A DNA stretch of 64,000 nucleotides from Beroe forskalii (lineage: Eukaryota; Ctenophora; Nuda; Beroida; Beroidae). The notes under the pieces are model-generated. The model saw nothing but the letters and a program-made list of their open reading frames with translations. It made no database searches and was not told the origin of the DNA. The stretch spans positions 1-64,000 of the forward strand of contig WFMF01000082.1 in assembly GCA_011033025.1 (NCBI GenBank), read 5' to 3'. The translations under genes and the position numbers were made by a program. How positions within the stretch are numbered: the stretch's first letter is position 1; each line of letters opens with the position of its first letter. Positions 11,041-22,700 of this stretch are shown here, piece by piece.

Positions 11041-12580
11041 TAATTTATTAAGCCATTAACCTATCATCACTAGGTTATTTATCACTCATGGTTTTCAATT
11101 TCCATTTTATTTATGATATTTGTATATAAGGTTTTCAACTTTACATGCTAACCGGTAAATTTTTAATAGGTAACTCAATGACTTTTGCACTGATGATGAT
11201 GATTTGAAAGTACTTTGCATTAAAAAGTCAGCTCGTTGTGGTTATTCGTGTTGTGGAACTTGGCAATTACAGTGTTTTATTATTTATTGCCCAGCCTTTG
11301 CCATTCAAAGAATTCACCATTTCCAAGATTTCAAGATAACCCGACCCCCCACCAAGGAGAGGGGTCGGGTGCCACCTGTTACACCTGGTTCTTGGACATG
11401 TTGCCCTCAGGCCCACAGAGGTGGGGCTTCTGTTGGTGGCCTGCCACCCAGATGACAGGTGCTGTCTCTCCATCTTCCTCACTCTTGCTCGGCACTGGAC
11501 ATGTGGACCTTCCAGCGGCTCATGCCAACCACATTACTGGTGCCGGTCAAGTCTTCATAAGGTTTTACTGGTTCTCCACTCACCTAGTTCCTGTCTCGAC
11601 ACAGGACTAAAAGAACCTTTAACTTAACAGGGCACAGAACCTGTAGCCATCGTGGGCTATATAATGCACGACCTCTAACTCTCTAACAGGGCACAGAACC
11701 TGTATATTGATACACACGCCTCACAAATTTAAGTCCACACTTCAACTCTTCAGTCTTCTTCAGACTGTGCACAAACTCTATCCAGTGGCATGCTCACAGA
11801 GCACAAGGTTAAGAGGGTCTCATCACTCTTTTTTTCTTACCATAGGGGTCAAGATAGTCAATCTTCGGAGGGTCACCCCGACCAATTGTTACTCCTAGAG
11901 TATCACCACCTGGTACCAGGTAAGAGGTTGCTAGCAAGCCTGGTAGTGCAACCAGGTGGGTCCCAGTAGAACTCTCTGCAATTGAGAGTTATCATCCATC
12001 CCCGGAAGGGGATGTGGTGTCTGTTGGATATTGCATCAAACAAAAAAACAAACACACAACAACAACAACAACAAAAACCCCAATAAAACAACATCATCAA
12101 CACCGATTACAACAACTACTACAGCCAAAAATATCACAAAACTAACAATCAGTTCCCTCTCTTCTTTTCCAGGTAGTACCCCATAGCTGGGCTTTGCCCA
12201 TTGATCCCAGCATAACTCCAATCAATGGGAATATTATTTACACAGTCTGGTTGGGTCAGACCTCCCTGTGACTCATCTAGACGAAGGGAGGTGGTACATA
12301 GCCACCTTTGGCAGATCTCCGACTTAATCTGCAGGTTAGCACTGACTTGCTTTGCAGTCTGTTTGAAGCCACCGGGTGTTGGTAGCTTGCTGGTCCAGTG
12401 AGGTCCTGGACGGGTAGGCTACTCTCAGCCCAGGATATCCCCGGCAGTCTGGTGGCCTGAAAAACCACCCAGGAGTGCACACCCTTAGCCTAACGTACTA
12501 GGGATAGTCTCCATGCTCAGCATGGCTGCCACCGGCCTGGTAGTGGTTGATTAAACCGACTGTGGCCGTTTTACTAAGAC
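11041..12580. mobile_element. Unassigned repeat debris downstream of the LINE
   Basis: It begins with an AT-rich stretch containing TGATGATGATGATTT (about 11,190), a plausible LINE 3' tail. GC-richer DNA follows with no gene I recognise, including a duplicated ACAGGGCACAGAACCTGT at about 11,627 and 11,687 and a (CAA)n run near 12,056-12,080. It lies wholly inside the interruption of copy B, so it arrived as mobile DNA. Confidence 0.45.
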
Positions 12581-13330
12581 TAAATCCCTCCCCCTAGATG
12601 ATTACGTAATATGTGAACGATCCTATAATATTAACATGTTCATTAAGCTGTTGAATATTTACATGTTCATTACACGTATGTGTGCTCATCAGTCAATAGG
12701 ACCAGGTCAATAGGAAAGTAAACAGGGTTGTGATGCAAACCTTAGACAGTTTTTTACATCAGGAAATCGTATCTGTTTGTGTTCTATTTCGAGTGTTTAG
12801 ACTACTGCAAGTCTAATAAAGGAGTCTATAATCATTATTCCGGGGTTTATTCCCTAATTATAAACTCCCTATTTACCACCTTATTTACTACCTTACATCG
12901 TCAATAGGGTAGTTAATAGGAGTAGTAAAAAGGGATCTGAAGCCCAAGTTAAGAAAGTCTCCATTTCAGGAAAAACTGTTTAATATCTTTCTTGAGTGCT
13001 GGGACCACAATAAATCCAAGGAAATTCCTTAAAAGCATTATTTCGGGGTTTTAAAAACCCTATCTACAACCTTATTTACTACCTCTGTTATTTACTGATA
13101 AGCACACATAGCACTTATGCTGTTAAATATTAACATGTTCATTAAGCTGTTAAATTGGTCACGTTGAAGTATGAGTAATAATGGTTCATGAGTATATCTT
13201 TCAGAACTATACTCCGATGTGGCTTTTTAACACCTGGTGCTGATGTGTAATTATTTCAACTGACTCCTTTTCCAGGAAAAAGATAAAAATAATTTAAGTG
13301 GTAAAACTGACTCCTTTGCTAATTAAGAAA
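12581..13330. repeat. AT-rich DNA with internal direct repeats
   Basis: TAACATGTTCATTAAGCTGTT occurs at about 12,632 and 13,130. A TTATTTACTACCT-containing segment with GGGGTTT recurs at about 12,840-12,895 and 13,040-13,085. No coding region seen. Confidence 0.55.
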
Positions 13331-13864
13331 AAAATATTTTTCAAAAATTAAGTGGTTGAAATTATGAATATGATGCATCTTAATTATGACGAATGAAATT
13401 ATGATTGCTAAGTTTTACGTGGATACAAATTCTGTAACCGCTTGTTAAAACCTGTTGATGCGCTCTGCTGTGTGCTTAGTGCAATCAACTCCAGCAATAG
13501 TAGGAGATGTCTCATACCTGGTAATAAAATGGTTTTAAGTGTGATCTTTCACATATTATGTAATCAACTTTTGGCCGATTTTAACCCCCTCTCCTCTCCC
13601 CTCGTAATCAAGTTAACAGTAGTTGTATTTCTTACAGTAACATTCAACGTAATCACCCCCCCCCCTAATCATTCGAAAAAAACCCTCCCCGGTCCCAGGA
13701 CCCTAGGTGATAACATAATATGTGAACGATCCCTTAATAAGTCGAAATCTGAGTAAAGCAAATAACCGGAAAAAAAAACATTGGCCCGACTACTCTGTTG
13801 CTTTGCATTTCTAATTTCTATAGAAGCATAGCGAAATAGAGCAATTTGTGACTGTCTTCGTTAT

Positions 13865-14097
13865 GGGCTGTCCAAGAAGGAAAACCCCTTATTCGTTTGG
13901 CTGTGTTGACGATTATCGATAATCCAGAAACGACCTTCATGATATCTAAGCAAATGAACAGTCAAACTGAATGCTTGAATTATGCCAGGTAATCAAATTA
14001 TGAAATTACCTGACATAATTCAGACATTCAGTTTCTGGATCATCGATTGTCTTTAACGCAGCCAAACGAATACGGGAGTTTCCTTTTTTGACAGTCT
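13865..14097. mobile_element. Hairpin MITE
   Basis: The two halves are imperfect reverse complements of about 110 bp each. On the left, GGCTGTCCAAGAAGGAAAA followed by TTATTCGTTTGGCTG; on the right, CAGCCAAACGAATACGGGAG followed by TTTGACAGTC. Centre near 14,000. It is non-coding, absent from copy A, and ends in terminal inverted repeats. Confidence 0.75.
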
Positions 14098-14787
14098 CTA
14101 ACGTCGATAGCACGATATTTTGATTCAAAATATCACAACTTTATAATATAGATTGCAAACTTTAAACGGAATCCAGTAAAAATGAACCATCGCCAACGAA
14201 ATCTCAACTCTAAAGCAGTCTGGAAAACAGCAAAATCTATGGCCAGATATCGCAAGTGGGCCAGGTGGTCGTGACGAGACTAGAGTGCACGTGACCTCTC
14301 TGACGATCGAGTACTAGAAAATTAGCACTGAGAGTATAGTCCCTCACTGCTAGACAGCTTGATAACGACGCTTTTATCAATCGTTATAATCGGTATAATC
14401 GGTACACATCAAAAGAATATTATAATGGAGCGCAAACTCCTAAATCCCAATTACACAATTACACGTCATTAGGTGCACGCCTTATCTGTCATAAACCATG
14501 CTCTAGCTGCCATAAATCGCTGCCAGTGCCACTGTCGTTGCCATGCAGCCAGGTGGTCGTTAAATGAAACGGGCAAAAAGTAGAGGGTGCTGTTAGTGTT
14601 ATGAGATTCTGCAGATGCTCGTTTATATGGTCTCTATAAATATCATGGATCATATCTATTATCGATCATTGCCGACAAGATGCCAACATTCCAACTGTCC
14701 ACTATATGACAGCGGATCCATTTTGATTTTTAACAGTAGATCGCCATCGTTATAAAATTAAATGGATCTTTTGTCGGATTCGCACGT

Positions 14788-15180
14788 CGGGAATACCCGG
14801 GATCTGGAATACCCAGAGCTGTGAATACCCATACATCCGGAATACCCAGACCTCACTTACCTATGGGTATTCAGTACTGGGATGACGGGAGTAACCATAG
14901 CATTGTACTCCACAACAGTGTTAATGTTCCATAGAGAAGGAGGGTACCGTGTACTGAAAACCCAGTTGTTCTCGAAGTATGCGATGTAGGTTGACAATGA
15001 CAGCTGAATGCTATCTCTGATGATGAACATAAAATAACCGGTGGGTATTCCAGGCCTATATGACGTCTATACCCAGAGACTGGATTACCCAGGACCACGC
15101 CCTTTCAGTGTGGTTATTCCCGGCTATGGGTATTCCAGGCTGTGGGTATTACCGCCTCTGCACTCTGGGTATTCCGGACG
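14788..15180. mobile_element. Fold-back element with GGGTATTCC tandem arms
   Basis: The left arm (about 14,788-14,850) repeats GGAATACCC-type units. The right arm (about 15,040-15,180) carries the reverse complement, GGGTATTCC. They flank a unique centre. Each arm is itself a tandem of 11-20 bp units, a foldback-transposon layout. Open frames over the arms are repeat artefacts. Confidence 0.6.
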
Positions 15181-15449
15181 GTAACCCTTTTGTCGATCCA
15201 TCATCAACAGTGATGAATGAGGAATGGTCTCCAATGGCTGGCCGTGATATTCCGTCAGCGCGGTGTATTACTATTAGTATTACGACGCGCGTTGTGTATT
15301 TGTCGTGTAAATGTGCTTTACTGCTCTTTCACTTTACATTTGCAATTTGCGCGCAAGTAAGTTTGCGCGCTATTATATCTGCAAAAAGCACAATTGAGCG
15401 CAGCAAACTCACAATGCGCGTCGTAATACGCTGCGCACGAAAGAATCGG

Positions 15450-16645
15450 GACTTCACTGTAGTACTAACAATTTCATGCATGGAATTGGAAGGTACATTA
15501 GCGCCCGAAAATTATATCCACTACATCTAATTAATGCATTTCAAAATACTTTAACAGTTGCGCAGCTTCTTGAAAATAAAACATTAAATTTAAAACCATG
15601 ATATCAATGAAAACCTTCAAAACCGTTATTAAATCAACCGATGTACAAATACTGTTGTGTTAAGAATAAAGTCTGAAAGCTCCATAAAATTGATATTTCT
15701 TCACTTTCTATAGCTCATTGCTGATGAGTAATATGTAAAAGGAAATTTTCTCCAGAATGAGAATTAGAATATTTCTCAGACTGTGTACTTTTGAATTATA
15801 TCTTTCAATATTTATTGCTGTTACTGAGCTTGTTTGAAGAGAGTTTATGGAATTACTTTCAGTAGGTACTCAATGGGTGAGTAATAAGAATTTTAAAAGG
15901 TTTCCTTACTTATTGAAAGCATCTTAATTTGTTTTTGAACTGTATCAGATTATAATATGCAATAAACCGAAAAGTGTTATTGAGATTCTGAATGAACTCA
16001 TTTCAGTTTGCTGACGTTCACTCGATCATTAGGTTTAGTTTACAACTAGCAGGGGTAACGTGTAATCTAAAAAAACTTGATGCATGGATTGTTGAAAATT
16101 TATCAATTAATATGTTATGTAACGTAAAAAACTTGATATCAAATTTCAAATTATCATTTTGCCTTACTGTAAATGTTTATTCGAAAGAAAAGAAATCTGT
16201 AAATTGATTCAATATTCTTCGATAATATAACTTGTTTTCCTTTTGTCTCGCAGCCATTGTTTCGAGCTCGGTCATATAAAATATACTTATAGAGTTACAT
16301 AACGAATAAGTGTGAAATACTATGTTGTTACTATACTGATACACTATTGAGGCGAGGATTTGGAAATATTCCTCGAGGGAAGCCTAGTGGAATATGGATT
16401 ATCCATTTATATCATAGTGTTCAGTAACACTATAACATTTAAAACAGTGATCGATGCGAAAGATACGAGTCTACTCCGTAAACTGTATTTCAATTTCGGC
16501 GAAAGGCCCGAAATTTTCATTTTAAAAAAGTACATTTTCACAAATCTAACTTGGATGGAAAAACCTTCTTTCTTGTCTGAAATTAACCCTCGAATCAGGA
16601 TTTAACTTTAGCAAGACTGTTGACTCAGTTCACAACCTAAAGTTA
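15450..16645. other. 3' flank of the proton channel gene
   Basis: AT-rich and without a recognisable gene. A minus-strand AATAAA at 16,176-16,181, about 465 bases past the channel stop codon, is a plausible polyadenylation signal. Confidence 0.4.
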
Positions 16646-16770
16646 CTATTCTGCCGAGAGCTCTTTTATCTTCGCTTTGAGGTCTTCATTTTCTTTCTGT
16701 AAAATGTCGATCTTATTTTTCAGATTCTGTATCTCTTCCTCTTTAGCCGTGTTCATTGTCAGTATTATCC
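16646..16770 (-). CDS. HVCN1: Hv1 exon 5, C-terminal coiled coil
   Basis: Acceptor GCCGTTTCAG. The split Gly codon restores NGIIL after S4. The tail IQNLKNKIDILQKENEDLKA continues to KIKEL with I/L/I/L/N/L/I/L at a/d positions, a near-ideal two-stranded coiled coil with one buried Asn as in dimeric leucine zippers. Stop TAG at 16,646-16,648. Confidence 0.92.
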
Positions 16771-19700
16771 CTGAAACGGCAATTGTCAGTGCTTCTGTTT
16801 GGGCAAAAAATCGAAACGATAAGCAAAGGTACGTGCTTCTTATCAAACGTGTCGGTGAGTTGTGAATCTTGTCCAATGGATCCATTGCATCCATCATGTC
16901 CAATGGACATGTCCATTGGACATCCATTGAACATGACGGTCCATGATCCATCGGTAAAATGTCCATTGGTGTTTGTTTGATGTTTAATGGATCCGATGGA
17001 TGTTCAATGGATTCATCTGAGTGGATCCAATGGACACAATCACCAAATATGGTTTGGTAGATGGAAATCATTCAGGTATTTTTGTTCAATGGATCTTTTG
17101 CGTCCATTGGATCCAATAGATCCATTGTTTCCATTGAACACCCTTTGAGCCATTGCACATTTTGTCCAATGGACACAATGTCCAATGGTGTTCAATGGAC
17201 ACATTAGATCCATTGAACGAAAATACCAGACTGATTTCCATCTACCAAACCATGTTTGGTGATTGTGTCCATTAGATCCACTCAGATGGATCCATTGAAC
17301 ATCCATTGCATCCATTGAACATGTCCATTGAACATCAAAAATGGACGTTCATTAGACATCCAATGGACATCCATTGAACATGATTTCCATCGGTAAAATG
17401 TCCAATGGTGTTCAATGGATCCATTTTTGATTTTCAATGGATCCAATGGATGTTCAATGGATCCATCTCAGGTATTTTTGTTCAATGGATCTATTGCGTC
17501 CATTGGATCCATTGTGTCAACGTCCATTGAAAACCATTGGAGCCATTGCAGATTGTGTCCATTGGATCTATTTCGTCCATTGGACACAATGGATCCATTG
17601 AAAACAATGGATCCAATGGACATGTCCAATGGTGTTCTATGGACACATGGACCCATTGAACAAGAATACCTGACTGATGTCCATCTATCAAACCATGTTT
17701 GGTGATAATAATTGTGTCGATTGGATCCACTCAGATGGATCCATTGAACATCCATTGGATCCATTAAACATGTCCATTGAACATCAAAAATGGATCCTTT
17801 GAACACCGTTGGACACTTTTACCGATGGACATCATGTTCATGGATGTCCAATGGACATGTTCAATGGATGTCCAATGGACAAAATTCACAACTCTTGCGA
17901 CACTTTTACCAACTTGTCACAAAAAAGTAAGTATTAATAAGCCGTTTTTCATACCGCAACATGACACCCCATTGACCCTTATTGAGACCTCACTCTTACT
18001 TTAGTACCCATGCCCTGTGACTTACCGTTCACTATTCTGGCCACCCTCCAGAGCCTAGCTACGATGATGAGCTCTGCCTCCGTGGTCCCGAGGGTCGGGA
18101 TGATGTCTAGAATGAAGGATATCACGACCACCACTCCGTCGAACAGCTCGCAGTACTTGCCCAGGAAACGCCGCCGGTACACGAACACCTTGATAGCTAG
18201 CTGATGGGAAATATGTGGGCGATTGTCACTGTCAGAATTGTTATATTTTGCTGGGTTAGATGATTCGAAAAGATACACAAGAGAGAGGGTCCGACCGTGA
18301 ACTTCTAAAGGCTATTTTTTAAGTTTAACTTGGTAGTCGACGTACGTTGCCTGACAATGACCAGTTGTAGTGCACGGTGATTGAGCCGTGGACGATTACG
18401 TCGTGCAAGAAATTGAAAAGTGAAAGACGCGCACGTAGATTGAATTTAACAACCCCGATGCGCGAGGTTGCGCTACATGCTAGTACCTTGTGCGCAGTTT
18501 TGGGAATCGCACCAATTTCGCGACAACATCGCACGATATGAGGGTCTAAACTTAAGAAAAATGAATTTTGAAGGAGACCATCCAATAGAGCTCAGCTGTA
18601 CGAGTTTATTGGTGAAAAGATCATTAAGATACGCTATTCCCTCCAGGAGTTATGTTCAATAACAGTTCGCAACAGAAAACACGTTTTTCTAATTGCGCCG
18701 TCTTCCATGGTTCATTGTGGAGCTCAGGAGCGTGATATCCAAAATCTAAGATCAACTTGAAGTACAAAATTTTATCCTCTAGCGATTCCCGAAGGTTTCA
18801 AGTCTCTATCTTCAAAATGTGGATTTCTATAGAACGACACCACGAGTCGGTGTAAAATTGGTGTAAATTTATCCTGAATGAGGTTGCGCTACAAAATTGT
18901 AGATGAATTTTGCCGAGCCGCGCGCGCTGTAGCGCAACTCGCTCATTTCGATTGATAAATCAACGTCTTGATCCGAGATCGTATCGACAAGAAATTTCGA
19001 TTTTCCTTGTAAATTTGCATTAAACAAGACGACAGCAGCATCTTCACAAATCTGCTAATTATTGATTAACTAATTATTTGTCATTTTGTGGCGACTCACA
19101 TAAGGTGAAACAGAATCTGAGATGCTGGGGTACAAGAACCGGAGGAAAATTCTCAACAATTCTAACAACAGATGAGATTTAGAGGTGATTTCAGATGGCA
19201 CAGATTTTCGTGATTAATATTCCATTACAAAGAGAGACAAAGAAGTACTGAAAATCGATCATATAATCACGGTTTTGGTCGCTAAAACAGTGTAGCATTT
19301 TGGCCTGTTAACACCCGACAAGCAATAGTCCCTATATTTTAAACACACATGATGCTTTGAAAGTGTCCACCATAAGATTTTAAGCAGCAAAGTGAGGAAC
19401 GGACATTAAACCTCGAAATTTTCTACCTACAACACTTTACCGCATGATGTTTCAACTATAGACTAAGGTTAGGGTCTTGGTTGGGTTTATTGTTAGGCTA
19501 TGGAATAGGGTCAAAGGTTTGGATTGGGTTAAGGGTATGGTTAGGGTCAGTGAAGAGAGATAAAGTGCTGTGAGGTAAAAAATGTGAGGTTCGAAGTCGG
19601 ATTCCCAGCTAAGTCTCTATCATGAGGCGAAAAACAAGCAAATGAAGGACTTTTGTCAGTTGATTATCAGCAAAACATGGTGGCAATGGGAAGTAGTCAA

Positions 19701-22700
19701 GCTCGCCTCAATGAAATTAAATGCGAAAAACTGTTATCTATAGTCCAGCAGCGAACAGAAATATTAAAGTATACAAAGTACAGACTCTGAAAAAGAAATA
19801 ATGTCAAATTAACATCACTTCTAGCAGCAGTGGATAAATCTCGAATCAAATAGTTGAGAGAACAGTGAACTGCAGTGAAAGCAGTGATAGCAGCAGGCCA
19901 AATTCTGTGAAAGCAATCATTTCGAGAAAGTTAAAATCATACGCAAGGAAGAGAAGTAAAAGATACAAAATCAAACACGAGAGAATTAAATACAAAATCA
20001 TGAAATAAAGTTTGGAATTTGGTGTTGATCATTTGCATTGCCATGTTGTCATGGTAACACATTCTTCAGAAATAGCAAGAGTTGAGTGAGAGTAATACGT
20101 CATTATCATTCGTAATGGTGGTGGATTACTTTTTTCTCACACACTGAGGAAATGATGTCAAATAAATGCCGCCTAATTACCGCAACAGTCTGATACATAG
20201 TTCAAATGTCCCATGAGAAAAGTAAGATACTAGACACTTTTAAAGTCATTGACATACCATATTCAACCAAAGTAATTACGTCATTCTCATTTGCCTATTA
20301 TTACAGTGCTGCAAAAACCGAGTTTCACCAAATGTAAATTTTCTCATTTTAACCGATTTCCTTTCATCTCATTTCATGTTTTGTTGTAATTGATGCGTTT
20401 CAAAGTGACATGCTACCAACATTCGTTTGTTTCTACCAATCTGATTATTGTTTGTTTTTCTAAGATGGGTGGGCGACATCTCATCTCACGACATTTCATG
20501 TCTTGAAGACACTTCATCTCCTTGTCCTGACCCTAACCATAACCCTAACCCAAACCTGCCCCTGACCTCAACTAAAACCTCCCAACCGCAACTTAACCTA
20601 GACCCTAACCTTTGTGTAGAACTGACATAATGCGAGATAAAGTGTCCTGAGATGAAGTGTCGAGATGAAATGTCCGTTCCCTAAAAATTGGCCAAAATTG
20701 ATTATAAATATGCAAGTCATCCCTAATACTCACTCCAGCTCTTACCAATTCCAAAGAATATGTTACCAAGGCAATATGGCAGAGATCAATGCAATTATGC
20801 AAATTCCAAACTTATTAATTTCGTGATATTGTATTCTATCTTTCGTATCTTTCGACTTTTATTTCATTCCTAATCCTATGTTTGTAATTTTTGTATGATT
20901 GCAACTTCTCGAAATGATTGCATTACAGAATTTGAGCTTCCGCTATTCACTCCACTTCATTGTTCTCGATTCGAGGTAAATGTCTTCTGCTGATGGAATT
21001 GCTGTTAATTTGATTCAAGTTTTTATTTCAAAGTCTGTACTTTTTATACTCTTATACTTCTGTTCGCTGCTGGACTATCTAGATCAGTTTTTAACATTTA
21101 ATTACTTGAGAGCCCAACTACTTCGCATTGCCACGATGTTTTGCTGACAATCAACTTACAAGATTACTTTATTTGCTTGTTTCTGCCTCATTATAGAGAC
21201 TGTTTATTAAAATCTTATGGTGGACACTTTCAAAGCATCATGTGTGTTTGAAATATAGGGTATTGTTTAATGGGTGTTAATAGGCCAAAATGCTACACTG
21301 TTTTAGCGACCAAAACCGTGATTATGTGATCGATTTTCAGTACTTTCTTGTCCCAATGAAATACAATGAAATATTTTGTTATGGAATATTTATCAATGAA
21401 AATCTGTGCCATCTGAAATTACTCTAAATCTCATCTGTTGGTGGAATTGTTGAGAATTTTCCTCCGGTTCTTGTACCCCAGCATCTCAGATTCTGTTTCA
21501 CCTTGTGAGTCGCCTGAAATGACAAATAATTAGTTAATCAATAATTAGCAGATTTGTGAAGATGCTGCTGTCGTCTTGTTTAATGCAAATTTACAAGGAA
21601 AATCGAAATTTTGTCGATACGATCTCGGATCAAGACGTTGATTTATCAATCGAAATGAGCGAGGTTAGCCATATGCGCGGCTCGGCAAAATTCATCTACA
21701 ATTTTGTAGCGCAACCTCATTCGGGATAAATTTACACCAATTTTACACTGACTCGTGGTGTCGTTCTATAGAAATCCACATTTTGAAGATAGAGACTTGA
21801 AACCTTCGGGAATCGCTAGAGGATAAAATTTTGTACTTCAAGTTGATCTTAGATTTTGATATCACGCCCTGGAGCTTCACATAATGAACCATGGAAGACG
21901 GCGCAATTAGAAAATGTGTTTTCTGTTGCGAACTGTTATTGAACATAACTCCTGGCAGGAATAGCGTATCTTAATGATCTTTTCACCTATAAACTCGTAC
22001 AGCTGAGCTCTATTGAATGGTCTCCTTCAAAATTATTTTTCTTAAGTTTAGACCTCAAATCAAAGGGATGTTGTCGCGAAATTGGTGCGATTCCCAAAAC
22101 TGCGCACAAGGTACTAGCATGTAGCGCAACCTCGCGCATCGGGGTTGTTTAATAAAGTAGAATTTTTTTCAGACGTCTGACCAGGACCTCTCCAGGCGTT
22201 GCCTGGCCCCTTCCGCGCGTCCAGACTCGAAGATTTTGAAAAAATATGGGGCAGACAAAGTATGACCCATCCAGTCCGAAGAAATAAAATTAGACTGACA
22301 ACGTCAGATCACGTCTGTCGAATTGTTGCTAAACACGTATATCCCTGTCTGCGTTGCGCGGCGCGCTTCCCCAGAACATGAACAGTGTGTCCCGTAGGGA
22401 AGCGCCGCGCGCGTACACACACCTATGCGGGCTTAGGAAGTCGAATTGCCTTCAGCGTTGGCGCGCGCGAGCGAATAGTGCGCGTGTCCACCGTCTGACA
22501 CCTGGACCGTCTAAGCCGAAACGTCGCGCACGAGGTCAGGCAAGTAGGCATTAGGCAACGCCTGACAAGATTGAAGATTCCTAAAAAAAAGTCATTTTCG
22601 GGCGTTGCCTGCCCCTCTCTTCCTAAAATAACATGACTACGCCGCGCACGGACGTATGGTATCATCTGTTCCGGCGCGCGTCGTAGTCATGTTTTTATTT

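Larger units (their letters stand above)
9030..15450. repeat. Segmental duplication, copy B (interrupted)
   Basis: Partner of 1-5,340. Matching blocks are listed there. Copy B is longer because of material between about 9,800 and 13,330 (a LINE and other repeats), a hairpin MITE at 13,865-14,097 and a fold-back element at 14,788-15,180. Confidence 0.75.
18447..22152. repeat. Giant inverted repeat (fold-back) in Hv1 intron 3
   Basis: DNA from about 18,447 inward is repeated in reverse complement up to 22,152. Outer ends are AACAACCCCGATGCGCGAGG and CCTCGCGCATCGGGGTTGTT. Homology continues past 19,300/21,300 and 20,060/20,760, so each arm is roughly 1.4-1.7 kb and the loop about 0.6 kb. The left arm has a MITE insertion (19,393-19,612) missing from the right arm, and another sits in the loop. 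I find no intact coding region in either arm. It would be transcribed as part of the Hv1 pre-mRNA. Confidence 0.88.

Noticed and set aside
16646-17806. Met/Asp/Pro-rich open frames on both strands
   Set aside because: They are translations of the TCCATTGGA minisatellite in an intron; only the segment 16,646-16,770 is real coding sequence.
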